A DNA stretch of 14,594 nucleotides from Glomus cerebriforme (lineage: Eukaryota > Glomeromycota > Glomeromycetes > Glomerales > Glomeraceae). This document shows, in pieces, positions 1 through 7,629 of the stretch; the stretch's first letter is position 1, and each line of letters starts with the position of its first letter. Where the stretch lies: contig QKYT01000848.1 of NCBI GenBank assembly GCA_003550305.1, positions 18,756 to 33,349 on the forward strand, read 5' to 3'. The position numbers and the translations under genes are program-made. The notes below the pieces were generated by a model. The model was not told where the DNA came from and searched no databases. It was given only the letters and a program-made list of their open reading frames with translations.

Positions 1-168
1 TACTTCTTGTTGTTGCGTAGCAGTTTTACTTAGAGCTATAATTTGATTTTGCTGCTGTTGCAACAAAAGATGGATGTTTGTAAGATCATTAAAAGAAGTG
101 GTATTAAAAATTGGTTCAATGACCGGGTTGGTAGAATTTTTGTTTTTAGNNAGTTTCTTATTAGGCAT
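1..168 (-). CDS. 5' end of a Q-rich protein gene (partial, runs off window)
   Basis: An uninterrupted minus-strand reading frame starts at the ATG at 168-166 and stays open for all 56 codons to the window edge. It begins MPNKK, followed by a Lys/Asn-rich stretch, a segment with PVIEPIF, then a glutamine run (LLLQQQQNQ) and a second Q cluster (TQQQEV). Two undetermined bases at 150-151 fall in codons 6-7. I do not recognise the protein. The polar, Q-rich start could be the disordered N-terminus of a regulatory or transposon-encoded protein. The main support is that a second copy of the same start region, with the same upstream sequence, lies about 750 bp away at 922-1070 and encodes a similar N-terminus (MSNKNNKKK...PVIRTFEPF). 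The start codon is therefore likely correct. Confidence 0.45.
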   Translation of the reverse strand, partial: MPNKKXXKNKNSTNPVIEPIFNTTSFNDLTNIHLLLQQQQNQIIALSKTATQQQEV

Positions 169-319
169 GGTAAAAATTATAAAAAATAAATCCGTAAACA
201 AATGAAATCATGTAGATCAAAAAAGCTTGCTCAAGCTTTTAATTCTATTGATTCCACTATTGATTGTGATACTTGAGCACAATAACATCATTATTCGATC
301 ACATTGAGGGAGGTGCTTG
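166..319 (-). repeat. Direct repeat, left copy: promoter and gene start
   Basis: This stretch is collinear with 922-1070 in the same orientation. Shared landmarks in order are the start codon, a plus-strand AAAC, TTGCTCAAGC, TTGATTGT and CATTGAGGGAGGTGC. The distance from AAAC to CATTGAGGG is 106 bp here and 107 bp in the right copy. Similarity stops just beyond CATTGAGGGA(G/A)GTGC, so the duplicated unit covers about 110 bp of upstream DNA plus the first codons. Confidence 0.6.
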
Positions 320-358
320 AGAACGCTCTAAGGCCATTCCCAAGCACTTCCCCCAATG
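302..358. repeat. Imperfect 18-bp inverted repeat (hairpin) upstream of the left gene copy
   Basis: The left arm at 302-319 reads CATTGAGGGAGGTGCTTG. The right arm at 341-358 is its reverse complement with 16 of 18 matches, separated by a 21-nt loop. The right arm continued into the loop, read on the minus strand, gives CATTGGGGGAAGTGCTTGGG. A variant of that sequence with an 8-bp internal duplication appears in plus orientation at 1054-1086. The motif is therefore a mobile or repeated sequence and not a one-off hairpin. Confidence 0.55.
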
Positions 359-674
359 ATTTTTCGAGTGATTTGATTGGCTAAAAAATGGCTAAAAATC
401 AAGGGTGATGATCACTTAAGTTAAAAAAACCCGAAGCTACAAACCATCTTTTTTTTTTCATAGAGCTGCGTTGATTGGTTAAAATTTACCAATAATTGAG
501 TAACCAAAGAGCTTGCACAACTGTACTTCCTTCTTTCCATTTTTTTTTCACTATGGACCACCGCCAGAAAATTATTATATTACTCTTGATATTTCAAACC
601 CTTANAGCAAATAAAAGGTCTCAGAATATTCAGATGCAAAGAATATTTAATATTTACTACCTTTTAACCTTTAA

Positions 675-924
675 TTATGCCATAATGAATGCAACTATCC
701 NACTTACTCTTTTTCCCTCACCAAATGCAAGAATACAATCTTGTTGTAATGATAAATTATTATTTGTTTGATGTTGTTGCAATAATGATAAATTATTTAT
801 TTGGTTTCGTTGTTGCAAAGGTATTAAAATTAGATAAATTATTCATTAAATTTGTAAAAGGCTCAAAGGTACGAATAACTGGAGCTGGTGCTAAAGGCTT
901 TTTTTTATTATTTTTATTAGACAT
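675..924 (-). pseudogene. Frameshifted second copy of the Q-rich gene start
   Basis: From the ATG at 924-922 the minus strand encodes 43 residues starting MSNKNNKKK and then meets TAA at 795-793. The beginning aligns with the partial gene at 1-168 (M-S/P-NK, Lys/Asn-rich, then PVI followed by F residues). Directly at the stop, a one-base shift opens a frame that reads NNLSLLQQHQTNNNLSLQQD and stays open to a TAA at 677-675. That continuation matches the LLLQQQQNQ stretch of the left copy in position and composition. The simplest reading is a duplicated copy disabled by a 1-nt indel in an AATAAATAA run, although a draft-assembly error cannot be excluded. An internal duplication of about 40 bp (AATAATTTATCATTA followed by CAACAA) is also visible. 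An N lies at 701. Confidence 0.45.
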
Positions 925-1070
925 ATTATTTTTATTGGGTATGATTAAACGATGAAATTGATAGAAGATAGAAAGAGATTGCTCAAGCACTGATCGTCAT
1001 TTTTATTTCAATTGATTGTATAGCTTGTGCGCCATCTCAATCACTAGCCAATCCCATTGAGGGAAGTGCC
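922..1070 (-). repeat. Direct repeat, right copy: promoter and gene start
   Basis: Partner of 166-319, offset by about 750 bp in the same orientation, with the same order of landmarks (AAAC at 947-950, TTGCTCAAGC, TTGATTGT, CATTGAGGGAAGTGC at 1054-1068). It supports a tandem duplication of promoter plus N-terminal coding sequence. Confidence 0.6.
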
Positions 1071-1241
1071 GAAGTGCTTGGGAATGAGTAACGTAAGGTC
1101 ACATGATACATCTACGTTCCTCCCCAAATTTACTCACCAATGTAAATCACATGATTACTACTTACCAATTAAATTTTGTGATCATTATATTATTGTATTA
1201 CTGCGGGGTGATAACAGAAATAAAATATCAAGGTTTATAAT

Positions 1242-1269
1242 GATAGATAACGATAGATAACGATAGATA
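1242..1269. repeat. Short tandem repeat, 10-bp unit GATAGATAAC
   Basis: There are two full units (1242-1251, 1252-1261) and most of a third (1262-1269). No gene is apparent beside it. Confidence 0.7.
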
Positions 1270-1584
1270 GTAAAAATAGAACACTATAGGGTAGTTAATA
1301 TCGATATATGTCACTATGTAATAATAAATATATCAATAAAGTGTACAGTATATGTATATAATAGAACAGAATTCAATCGAATCAAACAATAAAATTTAAA
1401 AATGTATCAATTGGGCAAGGATCAATACGTTTATTATATAATCAAAAGAAATATATTGCCTCTTTCGGCGCTCTGTATTATCGGTTTATTCCTAAGACTA
1501 TCTAAAAACTATCTTTCGTTTTCTTTCTGTCTCTCTTCCTTCTTTACCCTCCCAGCCTTCCCTATATATATTGTTCAAATTTCT
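1270..1584. other. Gene-poor stretch with a weak open frame
   Basis: A 78-codon open frame starts at an ATG at 1402 and runs to 1638, but its last third is made of the repeat described at 1585-1692, and the product is a compositionally odd hydrophobic string with no motif. A TATA-like run (TATATGTATATAATAG) precedes it near 1348-1363, and pyrimidine-rich DNA follows near 1500-1560. Together these could be the remains of a long terminal repeat, but I cannot define ends or a target-site duplication. I do not call a gene. Confidence 0.3.
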
Positions 1585-1692
1585 GGGCCAATTCGTCCTC
1601 TGGGCGATTTGTCCTTCGGATGTTTTAGCCACAAGTGATCAGGGTACGATTCGTCCTTTGGGCGATTCATCTAGTGGACGATTCATCCGTCC
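1585..1692. repeat. Degenerate 15-18 bp repeats, core GGGCGATTCRTCC
   Basis: Five related units are visible, at about 1585-1601, 1602-1618, 1642-1659, 1660-1674 and 1675-1692. Their shared core is GGGCGATTCGTCC or GGACGATTCATCC. The third unit is separated from the second by 23 bp. The block is clearly richer in G+C than its surroundings, and its units contain near-palindromic GGACGA/TCGTCC halves. Confidence 0.6.
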
Positions 1693-1740
1693 ACAAGCCA
1701 CACGATCATCCCGAATCCCGTTATGCCAAGTAAACTAAAC

Positions 1741-2602
1741 TATATAATAAACTAAAAATAAAAATCTCTATATAAAGATTTTGTCACATTTACACAGAAA
1801 AATATTTTACCAAAATTATTTTTAAACTTTCTTATAAAATAAATAAATTAAACTTATTTTTTTTTGGAAAATAAAAATGCTTCAAAGAAGGTATATTAAA
1901 TAATTTTTAATATACTGTAAATATGTGTAAATATATTATAACTTGCTTCACAGAAGTTAAAACATAATTTGAATACCTTGAGACTTTGACTATAAGAAAT
2001 TATTTATAAAAATTCAAATAAGTTTTTAATGGGTGTGAAAATATTTGTATTAAATTTTTAAAAGCTTTTATTAAATACTTGTAAAATTATTTATGCAAAT
2101 TTTATTTTGAATTTAGAGCGTAATTTTAGTACTTTGATAATAAGTTAATATTACTCGGGAGTCTAAGTAAAGTTGTTCGGTGAGGTCGAAACTGATTGTA
2201 TTTAAACTTTCATGATGATTAGATTAATATTCTTAGAGTACGTCCATTTTTCGCACTCTTAATTTTTCGTTTAATAACTATGAATATATTGATATTTTTT
2301 GTAAAGATACTACTTTTTGAATTTTATCTCATCTCTTTTTTCCAAAAATGTAATCTCAATTCTCATCAAGATCAATAAAAATTTGATGTAAAATAACTTT
2401 GTTAATTTATCTGTTATTATTATTTTGCGTATTAAATATTTATTATATAGTCCATTATTCATTTTTATTAATTAGAAAATTTCATTTCCGTTACATATCA
2501 TGTAATATACTAAGTAAATACTATATTCCGTACCTTATATATAAGGGAAGTAACATAAGGTAAACAAAGTCCATCTTACGATCCGTGCCTACTTTTTATC
2601 AT
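1741..2602. other. AT-rich intergenic DNA without a supported gene
   Basis: No open frame with protein-like composition is visible on either strand. The only local structure I noted is a perfect 10-bp inverted repeat, GTATATTAAA / TTTAATATAC (1891-1900 and 1906-1915), flanked by two near-identical 12-mers, GCTTCAAAGAAG (1879-1890) and GCTTCACAGAAG (1945-1956). Confidence 0.5.
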
Positions 2603-2641
2603 CTTACGTTACTCACTTGGTTAACTTACGTTACGCACTTG
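2603..2641. repeat. Two tandem copies of CTTACGTTAC(T/G)CACTTG
   Basis: Copies at 2603-2619 and 2625-2641 match at 16 of 17 positions with a 22-bp period. The inverted form GAGTAACGTAAG occurs exactly at 1086-1097, and near-matches occur at about 2549-2558 (GTAACATAAG) and 11204 (CTTACGTT). This suggests a dispersed repeat terminus. Confidence 0.5.
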
Positions 2642-3092
2642 CTACCTACCGAAATATAAGAATGAACCCTCTTCATAAGATGATACCTATTTAATGGTTA
2701 TAAAACTTTTAAGCTTTCATGCTAATAATGTTAAGCAACTTAAAATTTGTAATAATTGTAAGGATTTGAGAAAATGAAAATCTTTGATTTCTGAGTGAAA
2801 TAATTATACATCACTTAAAAGATGTATCATCCAATAACTAAGAATTATATTATATTTATATAATTTAACAAAGTAAAGATTAAATGAAATAGAAATAACG
2901 TGAAGTAAAACATAACATTTATTGAGTTTAGAAACGAAAAATTGTAGTAATTGTAAAGTTAAAAAGGTGACTGTTGCTAAATCAACCACCAAATATTGTG
3001 CCGAGCTAGCAGCAGTTTTGGAAAGCTTCTAAGGTTACTCCGGATGAGAATCGTGATTTTTTAATAATATAATAATGATGATTCGTCGCCTG
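2642..3092. other. AT-rich spacer with two weak CxNCK-encoding fragments
   Basis: No gene is supported. Two short plus-strand fragments each end with or contain a C-N-N-C-K or C-S-N-C-K motif: a 24-residue frame starting at ATG 2694, and an open stretch ending at the TAA near 3031. Both are short enough to be chance. Confidence 0.35.
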
Positions 3093-3394
3093 TAGTGTTT
3101 CAATCCGTTTACCCGTTATCCGGTTTTTTGACGGATATCCGTCATCCGGCGGTTATATGGATGACGGATATATTAACGGATCGGATTTCTCGGATGGCAG
3201 ATAATAACGGATTCAATCCGAAGTTATCCGTCAGCATTATATGTTCTATACAATCCGTTTATCCTCATCCTAGGATTTTTAATGGAGTCCTTCGGATATC
3301 CGTTATCCGGCGGATTTCTCTAATGATCAACGGATTGCGGATTCTAACCAGATCGGATTAAACGGATGACGGATATCCTCGGATTGGAACACTG
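3093..3394. mobile_element. MITE-like 300-bp element: array of ATCCG/CGGAT pentamers with terminal inverted repeats
   Basis: The block begins TAGTGTTTCAATCCG (3093-3107) and ends with the reverse complement of CAGTGTTCCAATCCG (3380-3394), an inverted match at 13 of 15 positions. Between them I count by hand about 23 pentamers, 9 ATCCG and 14 CGGAT, several joined as the palindrome CGGATATCCG (about 3132-3141 and 3294-3303). The block is far richer in G+C than its flanks and contains no real gene; an 88-codon open frame across it is only the repeat translated. The CAGTG-type terminus recalls hAT-derived non-autonomous elements, which make 8-bp target duplications. The flanking octamers GTCGCCTG and ATCATCGG match poorly, so the family assignment is tentative. 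Confidence 0.5.
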
Positions 3395-3833
3395 ATCATC
3401 GGGCGATCTAGACAATAAAATATATATTGTCTTCATAATATTTAGTTACTACAGTAACTATAACATTTAAAAAGTCTCATTTAATAATTGTATACTATGG
3501 ATAATAAAATATTTTAAATATTTATATAGTTGTATACATTAAACGAAATAACAATATATATAAAAGAATTTTTAAAAATGTAAAATTATTCAAGAGAAAA
3601 CAGGGTGCACATCAAATAAAATTTAATTATTTTGCTTGATGGATAGGATGACTACATTACAAGTGTGTATTATTCTGGTAATTCTCTTTAAGTGATAAAA
3701 ATGAAAAAAAATGATTCAGAAAAAATTTTCCCGGTATTCAAGTGTTGTGAAAAAAAAAAGATAAAATGTTATGATGAAGCTGAAATAGTACGACTATAAT
3801 TTTAACCGCTGTTGCTAATTTTGATAATTTAGT
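3395..3833. other. AT-rich spacer between the pentamer element and the kinase gene
   Basis: No protein-like frame is visible on either strand. The end nearest the kinase gene (about 3820-3833, minus strand) may include the relic of the last small exon described for that gene's tail, since GCAG followed by ACTAAATTATC resembles an acceptor and exon start. Confidence 0.4.
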
Positions 3834-3909
3834 CTGCAAAAAAAAAAAAAAAATAATAAATAAAATAAAATAATTAATTTCAATAATTTTTGAAATTATT
3901 TAAATTTAC

Positions 3910-3954
3910 CTTAAGGATTAATAGAAAGATTAGTAAAATCAATTTTTGTAGAAT
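3910..3954 (-). pseudogene. Relic 45-bp C-terminal exon of the kinase gene, now downstream of its stop
   Basis: The minus strand here is bracketed by splice sites: acceptor CTATAG ending at 3955, and donor G|GTAAAT at 3910/3909. Read in phase 1 it encodes (D)STKIDFTNLSINP followed by TAA. The kinase paralogue at the right end of the window has an exon of exactly the same length (45 bp), the same phase and a similar product (ENLQIDISQLKINED). Upstream, the kinase coding exon stops at 4021-4019 but is followed at once by G|GTAATT (4018/4017), a usable donor that would give a 63-bp intron. The exon is therefore either spliced into the 3' UTR or a relic of a longer protein. A third exon seems to have decayed after an acceptor at 3835-3834. 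Confidence 0.65.
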
Positions 3955-4018
3955 CTATAGAATAAAAGATTAATAAATATCATTATTTGAATGAATCATG
4001 ACAATAATTTTAATTACC

Positions 4019-5408
4019 TTAATATTCATCCTTGTCATCTGCATTTTTTGGCTCGGGTAAATTATTAAAGTTTAATAATCTACTTGTATAAATAGCTTGA
4101 GGATGTGTAGTATATATAAGTTCAGTATTAACTGATGATGATTGCTTTTTATTAAATTCATTTGCTTCTATAATTTGTTCATAAATTTCACTATCCTTTT
4201 TATTAATCATGATACTATCGTACCATTGATAAAATCTTTCATGCAAACATTCAGCAGTTGGCCTTTTTGACGGAACTGCATCTACGCATTGTTTAGCGAT
4301 ATCATTTATTAATTGAGGGACTTTAATATTAAATTTTGGTCTGAGTCCATTACAGATTTTTATTGCCAAAAATTCTTCATGTGCTATATCATAATGAGGA
4401 GGTAATCCATTAAATATTTCATATATAATAATTCCAAAACCATAAACATCACTTTCTTGTGTATATTTTTTTCCTCTTAAAACTTCAGGGGCTACATATG
4501 GCAATACTCCATATACTTTATTATTACTTTTTTCATTCGCTGGTTTATTTAATCCTAAATCAGTGATGCAAGGAAAATCAATATTTAATATATTACCACT
4601 ATGGAAATCCCGATGAGTTAATCCCTCTTTATGAATATCACTAAGACCACATGCAATATCTTTTAGAATTGAAAGTTTGTTCCACCATCTCAATGAATTG
4701 AAATTTATATTTAATCCTTGTCTCAAATCTTTTTCTCCATACTCCATTACCATCATAAAATTACTTGTCTTAGTATCTTTAGTAATGCCATAAAATTTAA
4801 TAATATTTGGTGAATTATTCATTTTCAAGAGTAATTTAATCTGAATAAAAGTAAAAATTAGTTTCCATTTTAAATATTGATAAAATTACGCATTAAAATA
4901 TTACCTCGTTTAAAGATTCCAATGTAATATCCTTTGAATTATTTAGATTTTTTAAAGCAACATTTGTATGTCCATATCTATGCCATTGATCATTAAACCA
5001 ATAATTTATATTTCCATCTTTCCAAGTTGCTTTATGTATTGTTCCAAAACTTCCCTCTGTAATGTATTCAATATTTTCAAATTTATCATATTCAATCCAT
5101 TCTAATTTTTCCAAACGATGTTTTGCATTAAGTTGGGATTCTCGGATTAATTTGTCAACGTCAGGATTTCCGCTTGTCCAATTTTTGAAATTTTGTTGAA
5201 AATATTTAACGTTACATGACTGACACCATCCTTTACCAGTTTTAGGTTGTTTACATTCATTACATAAACCATACTTTTTACAACGCTCTTTTAATCCTTT
5301 GTTTAATATTAGTTTATCGATTAATAACTCGCGTTCTTTGGATAACCAAAAATAGTTTGAATCTTTTAATTGTTCAAATATATCGTCACTGAGATAATTT
5401 TGCTCCAT
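4019..5408 (-). CDS. Protein kinase with N-terminal CxxC motif (Rhizophagus-type TKL-like kinase), two exons
   Basis: Predicted 441-residue serine/threonine or dual-specificity kinase. Exon 1 is 5408-4905 (168 codons from ATG) and exon 2 is 4840-4019 (273 codons plus TAA). They are joined over a 64-bp phase-0 intron (GTAATA...TTCAG, 4904-4841), so the exon 2 start is not an initiator. Residues 49-65 form C-x2-C-x9-C-x2-C, a likely metal-binding motif typical of these fungal proteins. The kinase domain runs from about residue 106 to 345. It has a glycine loop 118-EGSFG-122, ATP lysine K153 in VALK, alphaC glutamate E168 (last codon before the intron), gatekeeper M200, HRD 244-246 with N251, DLG 262-264 and APE 285-287, so all catalytic residues are present and activity is likely. 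The tail (AIYTSRLLNFNNL, EPKN) matches the paralogue at 14198-14594 but ends about 27 residues earlier. It is divergent from the kinase-family gene at 6493. Cytoplasmic signalling is inferred, since there is no signal peptide or membrane segment. Confidence 0.9.
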
Positions 5409-5604
5409 AACATTACAAAGTTAAGATATTTGACAGGGGAGCCAGAAAATATGGTTTTAAAATTTTTTAAAGTCAAGTATTTAAAAAACTATAATGAATT
5501 TGATATTTATACCGATGGAGAATTTTTATTTTCCTCCGAAAATTTTGTGTACATAATGAATATTCAGCGTAAATCTCAAAATTAGAAAGATTTACATTTG
5601 GGCG

Positions 5605-5780
5605 TTAACTACGCAAAGTCCTACACGCACAAGTTCCCTTATTTGTTTCGTTGTCAATCATATGCTTAATGGTAATTTCGGCTGACATCATCTGAAAAAG
5701 GAAAGAACGATATTTTAATACCTCCTTGTTCGATCCGGATAAATTATTATTATTTTTTTTTAATGGATAATTTAGACATT
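5605..5780 (-). CDS. Possible terminal exon of an unrecognised gene or a coding remnant
   Basis: The minus strand is open for more than 50 codons, ending at TAA 5607-5605, about 200 bp upstream of the kinase start. The last part reads MMSAEITIKHMIDNETNKG followed by a C-x-C pair and LRS. This stretch is much less AT-rich and more protein-like than its surroundings. No ATG opens the frame except the ATG pair near its middle. A CTTTTTCAG just before that pair could be a splice acceptor, and a GGAG|GTATTA 30 bp earlier a donor, but a 30-bp intron would be unusually short and the frame is open straight through. I do not recognise the product. It could be a 3' exon, a small gene of 28 codons or a fossil. 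Confidence 0.25.
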
Positions 5781-6492
5781 AAAACAATATATATCTTTAT
5801 GTTTATTCAGAAATTAGCCCCTTTAGAATTTTTTATTCATTAATTAAAAGAAGTTTTATTTTATAAATAAATTGGTATAATTAAAAAGTTTGAGGGGCAA
5901 AATGTGATTACTTCCTTCTTTAGGAATTCTAAAGACTTTATTCTCCTATGATATGAAAATGTTATAAAATACACAATTGAACGATAATATAAATATGTAC
6001 TATAACAAATGCATACATCACATTAACAATGAGATTTTACTATTGAAGAAATGTTTGACAAAGATAAGCAAGATTGTAAAAATTATGACAGAAATATTTA
6101 TTTATTAGTATAAAAAAAAAATTATTTTATTCCAAATTTGATTTTATCAAAGTGTTCTATGAAATTCGTAGAAGTACTTAATCTAAACCTAAATTCATTG
6201 TGAAAGTAAAGTTGAAAGAAATAAGATTTATGCATGTGCAACAAAACACAAACGAATCTAACTTTTTTCATTGATTTGAAAGATTTTATACATTTACAAT
6301 TAATAATTCGTTAAATTATAATTTGCTAATACAATTTTTAAATTATTTTATCAACAATGGTCAATTCATTTCATTCTTTACTTTCCTTATATGTTAAGTT
6401 CAAAAAAAATCTTATATAAAAGATATTTTATGCTTAAAATTTTCGACACCCAAAAAAAAAAATTTTAATTATAATTGAACGAAATTCAGAAT
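5781..6492. promoter_or_regulatory. Shared AT-rich region between divergent kinase-family genes
   Basis: The two genes point away from each other with about 1.08 kb between their start codons (5408 and 6493), so their promoters must lie in 5409-6492. No specific element can be assigned in such AT-rich DNA. A 26-codon frame near 6033-6110 (containing EEMFDKDKQD) is protein-like but too short to call. Confidence 0.3.
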
Positions 6493-7629
6493 ATGCAAAA
6501 CGACGAAATTACTCAAAATGAAAATAAAATAAAAGAATTCAATCAAAATTACGAATTTTATAATCAAAGAGAAAAAAGAAATTGTGAAATCTGCAAATTA
6601 AAATGTTTATTTAAAGCATATTATGATCATCCTGCCTATATGGCTCCCGAAGTTATTATCAGAAAACAATGTACTGCTGAATCTTATATTTATAGTATTG
6701 GCATAATCACATGGGAAATCTTATCTGGACAAAAACCATTTGATGATCATGATTATAATTATGATTTTGCGATGAACATAATAAATGGAATGAGACCAAA
6801 AATTGTTCCAGAAATTCCTTTAGAATATCATAATTTAATAAAACAATGTTGGGATGCTAATCCATCAGACAGACCTAATATAAAAACTATTGTTGATACA
6901 TTAAGAACGTTAACTGAAAATGAAAAATATACTGAATTTAATATTAAGTATCATTTACAATCACAAGCACATTATACTACTATAAATTCAAATTTTAATA
7001 TTAAATTTACATATCCACCAGAACCAAGAAATGCAACAAAAGGTAAAACTAATTTATTTATTTTTTTCTAAAAAAAAATTATTATAATTATATGAATAAA
7101 TTACTAATAATTACATTTATACATGTATATTTTTTATTAACAGAGGAACAAGAAGGTATTTAATTAATTTCTCTTTTAGAACAAATAGTAAATTTTATTT
7201 AAAATGTTGTATGTTAAATTTTTTAATTATTTATTTTTTCAAGAATTTCATAACGTGGTCAGTATATATGACAATCCAAATTTACATCCAGAAGATCAAA
7301 ACGAATTAGAACTACCGGAAGAAGGTAATTGTATTATCTAATTATTATTATTTTTTTTCTTAAAAAAAGTAAATTAATTAATAATTTATAATAATATATA
7401 TATAGATATTGTAGCGAAAGTAAAGACAAAGAAAAAATTCTTTAAAATGAAAAAATTGAAAAGTAAGTTAAATTTGTGCTGATTTTTTATAAATATTATT
7501 TTATTAAATACCATAATCTTTCATTAATTAGATATCTGGAAATCAATAGTTCAGTTCATTAGGAATAAACGATATTTTTACAATAATGTCGATGTTGACA
7601 TTAATTCCTATTTGTTGCCGCATTCCTAA
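6493..7629 (+). CDS. Truncated kinase-family gene (C-lobe pseudokinase), five exons
   Basis: Predicted 265-residue protein from exons 6493-7042, 7144-7155, 7244-7324, 7406-7462 and 7532-7629; all four introns (101, 88, 81 and 69 bp) are GT-AG and phase 1. An in-frame TTG at 6475 is not preferred. Residues 1-30 are Asn/Glu/Lys-rich, followed by C31, C34 and C38 (CEICKLKC), the start of a CxxC region as in related kinases. The protein then jumps directly to the activation segment: APE is 51-53, and the rest of the C-lobe follows, including WEILSGQ, QCWDANP and the DRP arginine. The glycine loop, ATP lysine, HRD and DFG are all absent, and the alphaF aspartate of the usual SDIYSIG is Y65 (SYIYSIG). 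Catalysis is impossible. The reading frame is otherwise intact. The tail has PPEPRNAT, an acidic exon (PEDQNELELPEE) and a Lys-rich end. Exons 2-5 are inferred from splice signals and frame only. It could be an expressed scaffold or a decaying copy. Confidence 0.6.

Noticed and set aside
496..955. Two overlapping plus-strand frames
   Set aside because: They start at non-ATG or internal positions, contain unresolved bases and lie opposite the better-supported frameshifted minus-strand copy.
2804..2992. 62-codon minus-strand frame
   Set aside because: Low-complexity hydrophobic product from AT-rich DNA with no motif and no support from neighbours.
2694..3031. Two short fragments with CxNCK motifs, considered as exons of a zinc-binding protein
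   Set aside because: Each is under 40 codons, splice sites between them are not convincing, and the similarity is limited to a few residues.
3095..3361. 88-codon plus-strand open frame
   Set aside because: It is the translation of the ATCCG/CGGAT array, with repetitive composition and no motif.
5370..5585. Plus-strand frame overlapping the kinase start, with an internal ATG at 5451 (44 codons)
   Set aside because: Part is antisense to exon 1, and the rest is short with no recognisable motif. A small upstream gene cannot be excluded but is not supported.
6475..6492. TTG at 6475 as start of the truncated kinase-family gene
   Set aside because: A nuclear fungal gene is expected to start with ATG, and the ATG at 6493 is in the same frame six codons later.
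7043..7071. Read-through of the first exon to the TAA at 7069-7071
   Set aside because: The added residues are low-complexity (Lys/Asn/Phe). A GTAAAA donor after AAAG and in-phase downstream exons explain the region better, although read-through could give a shorter isoform.
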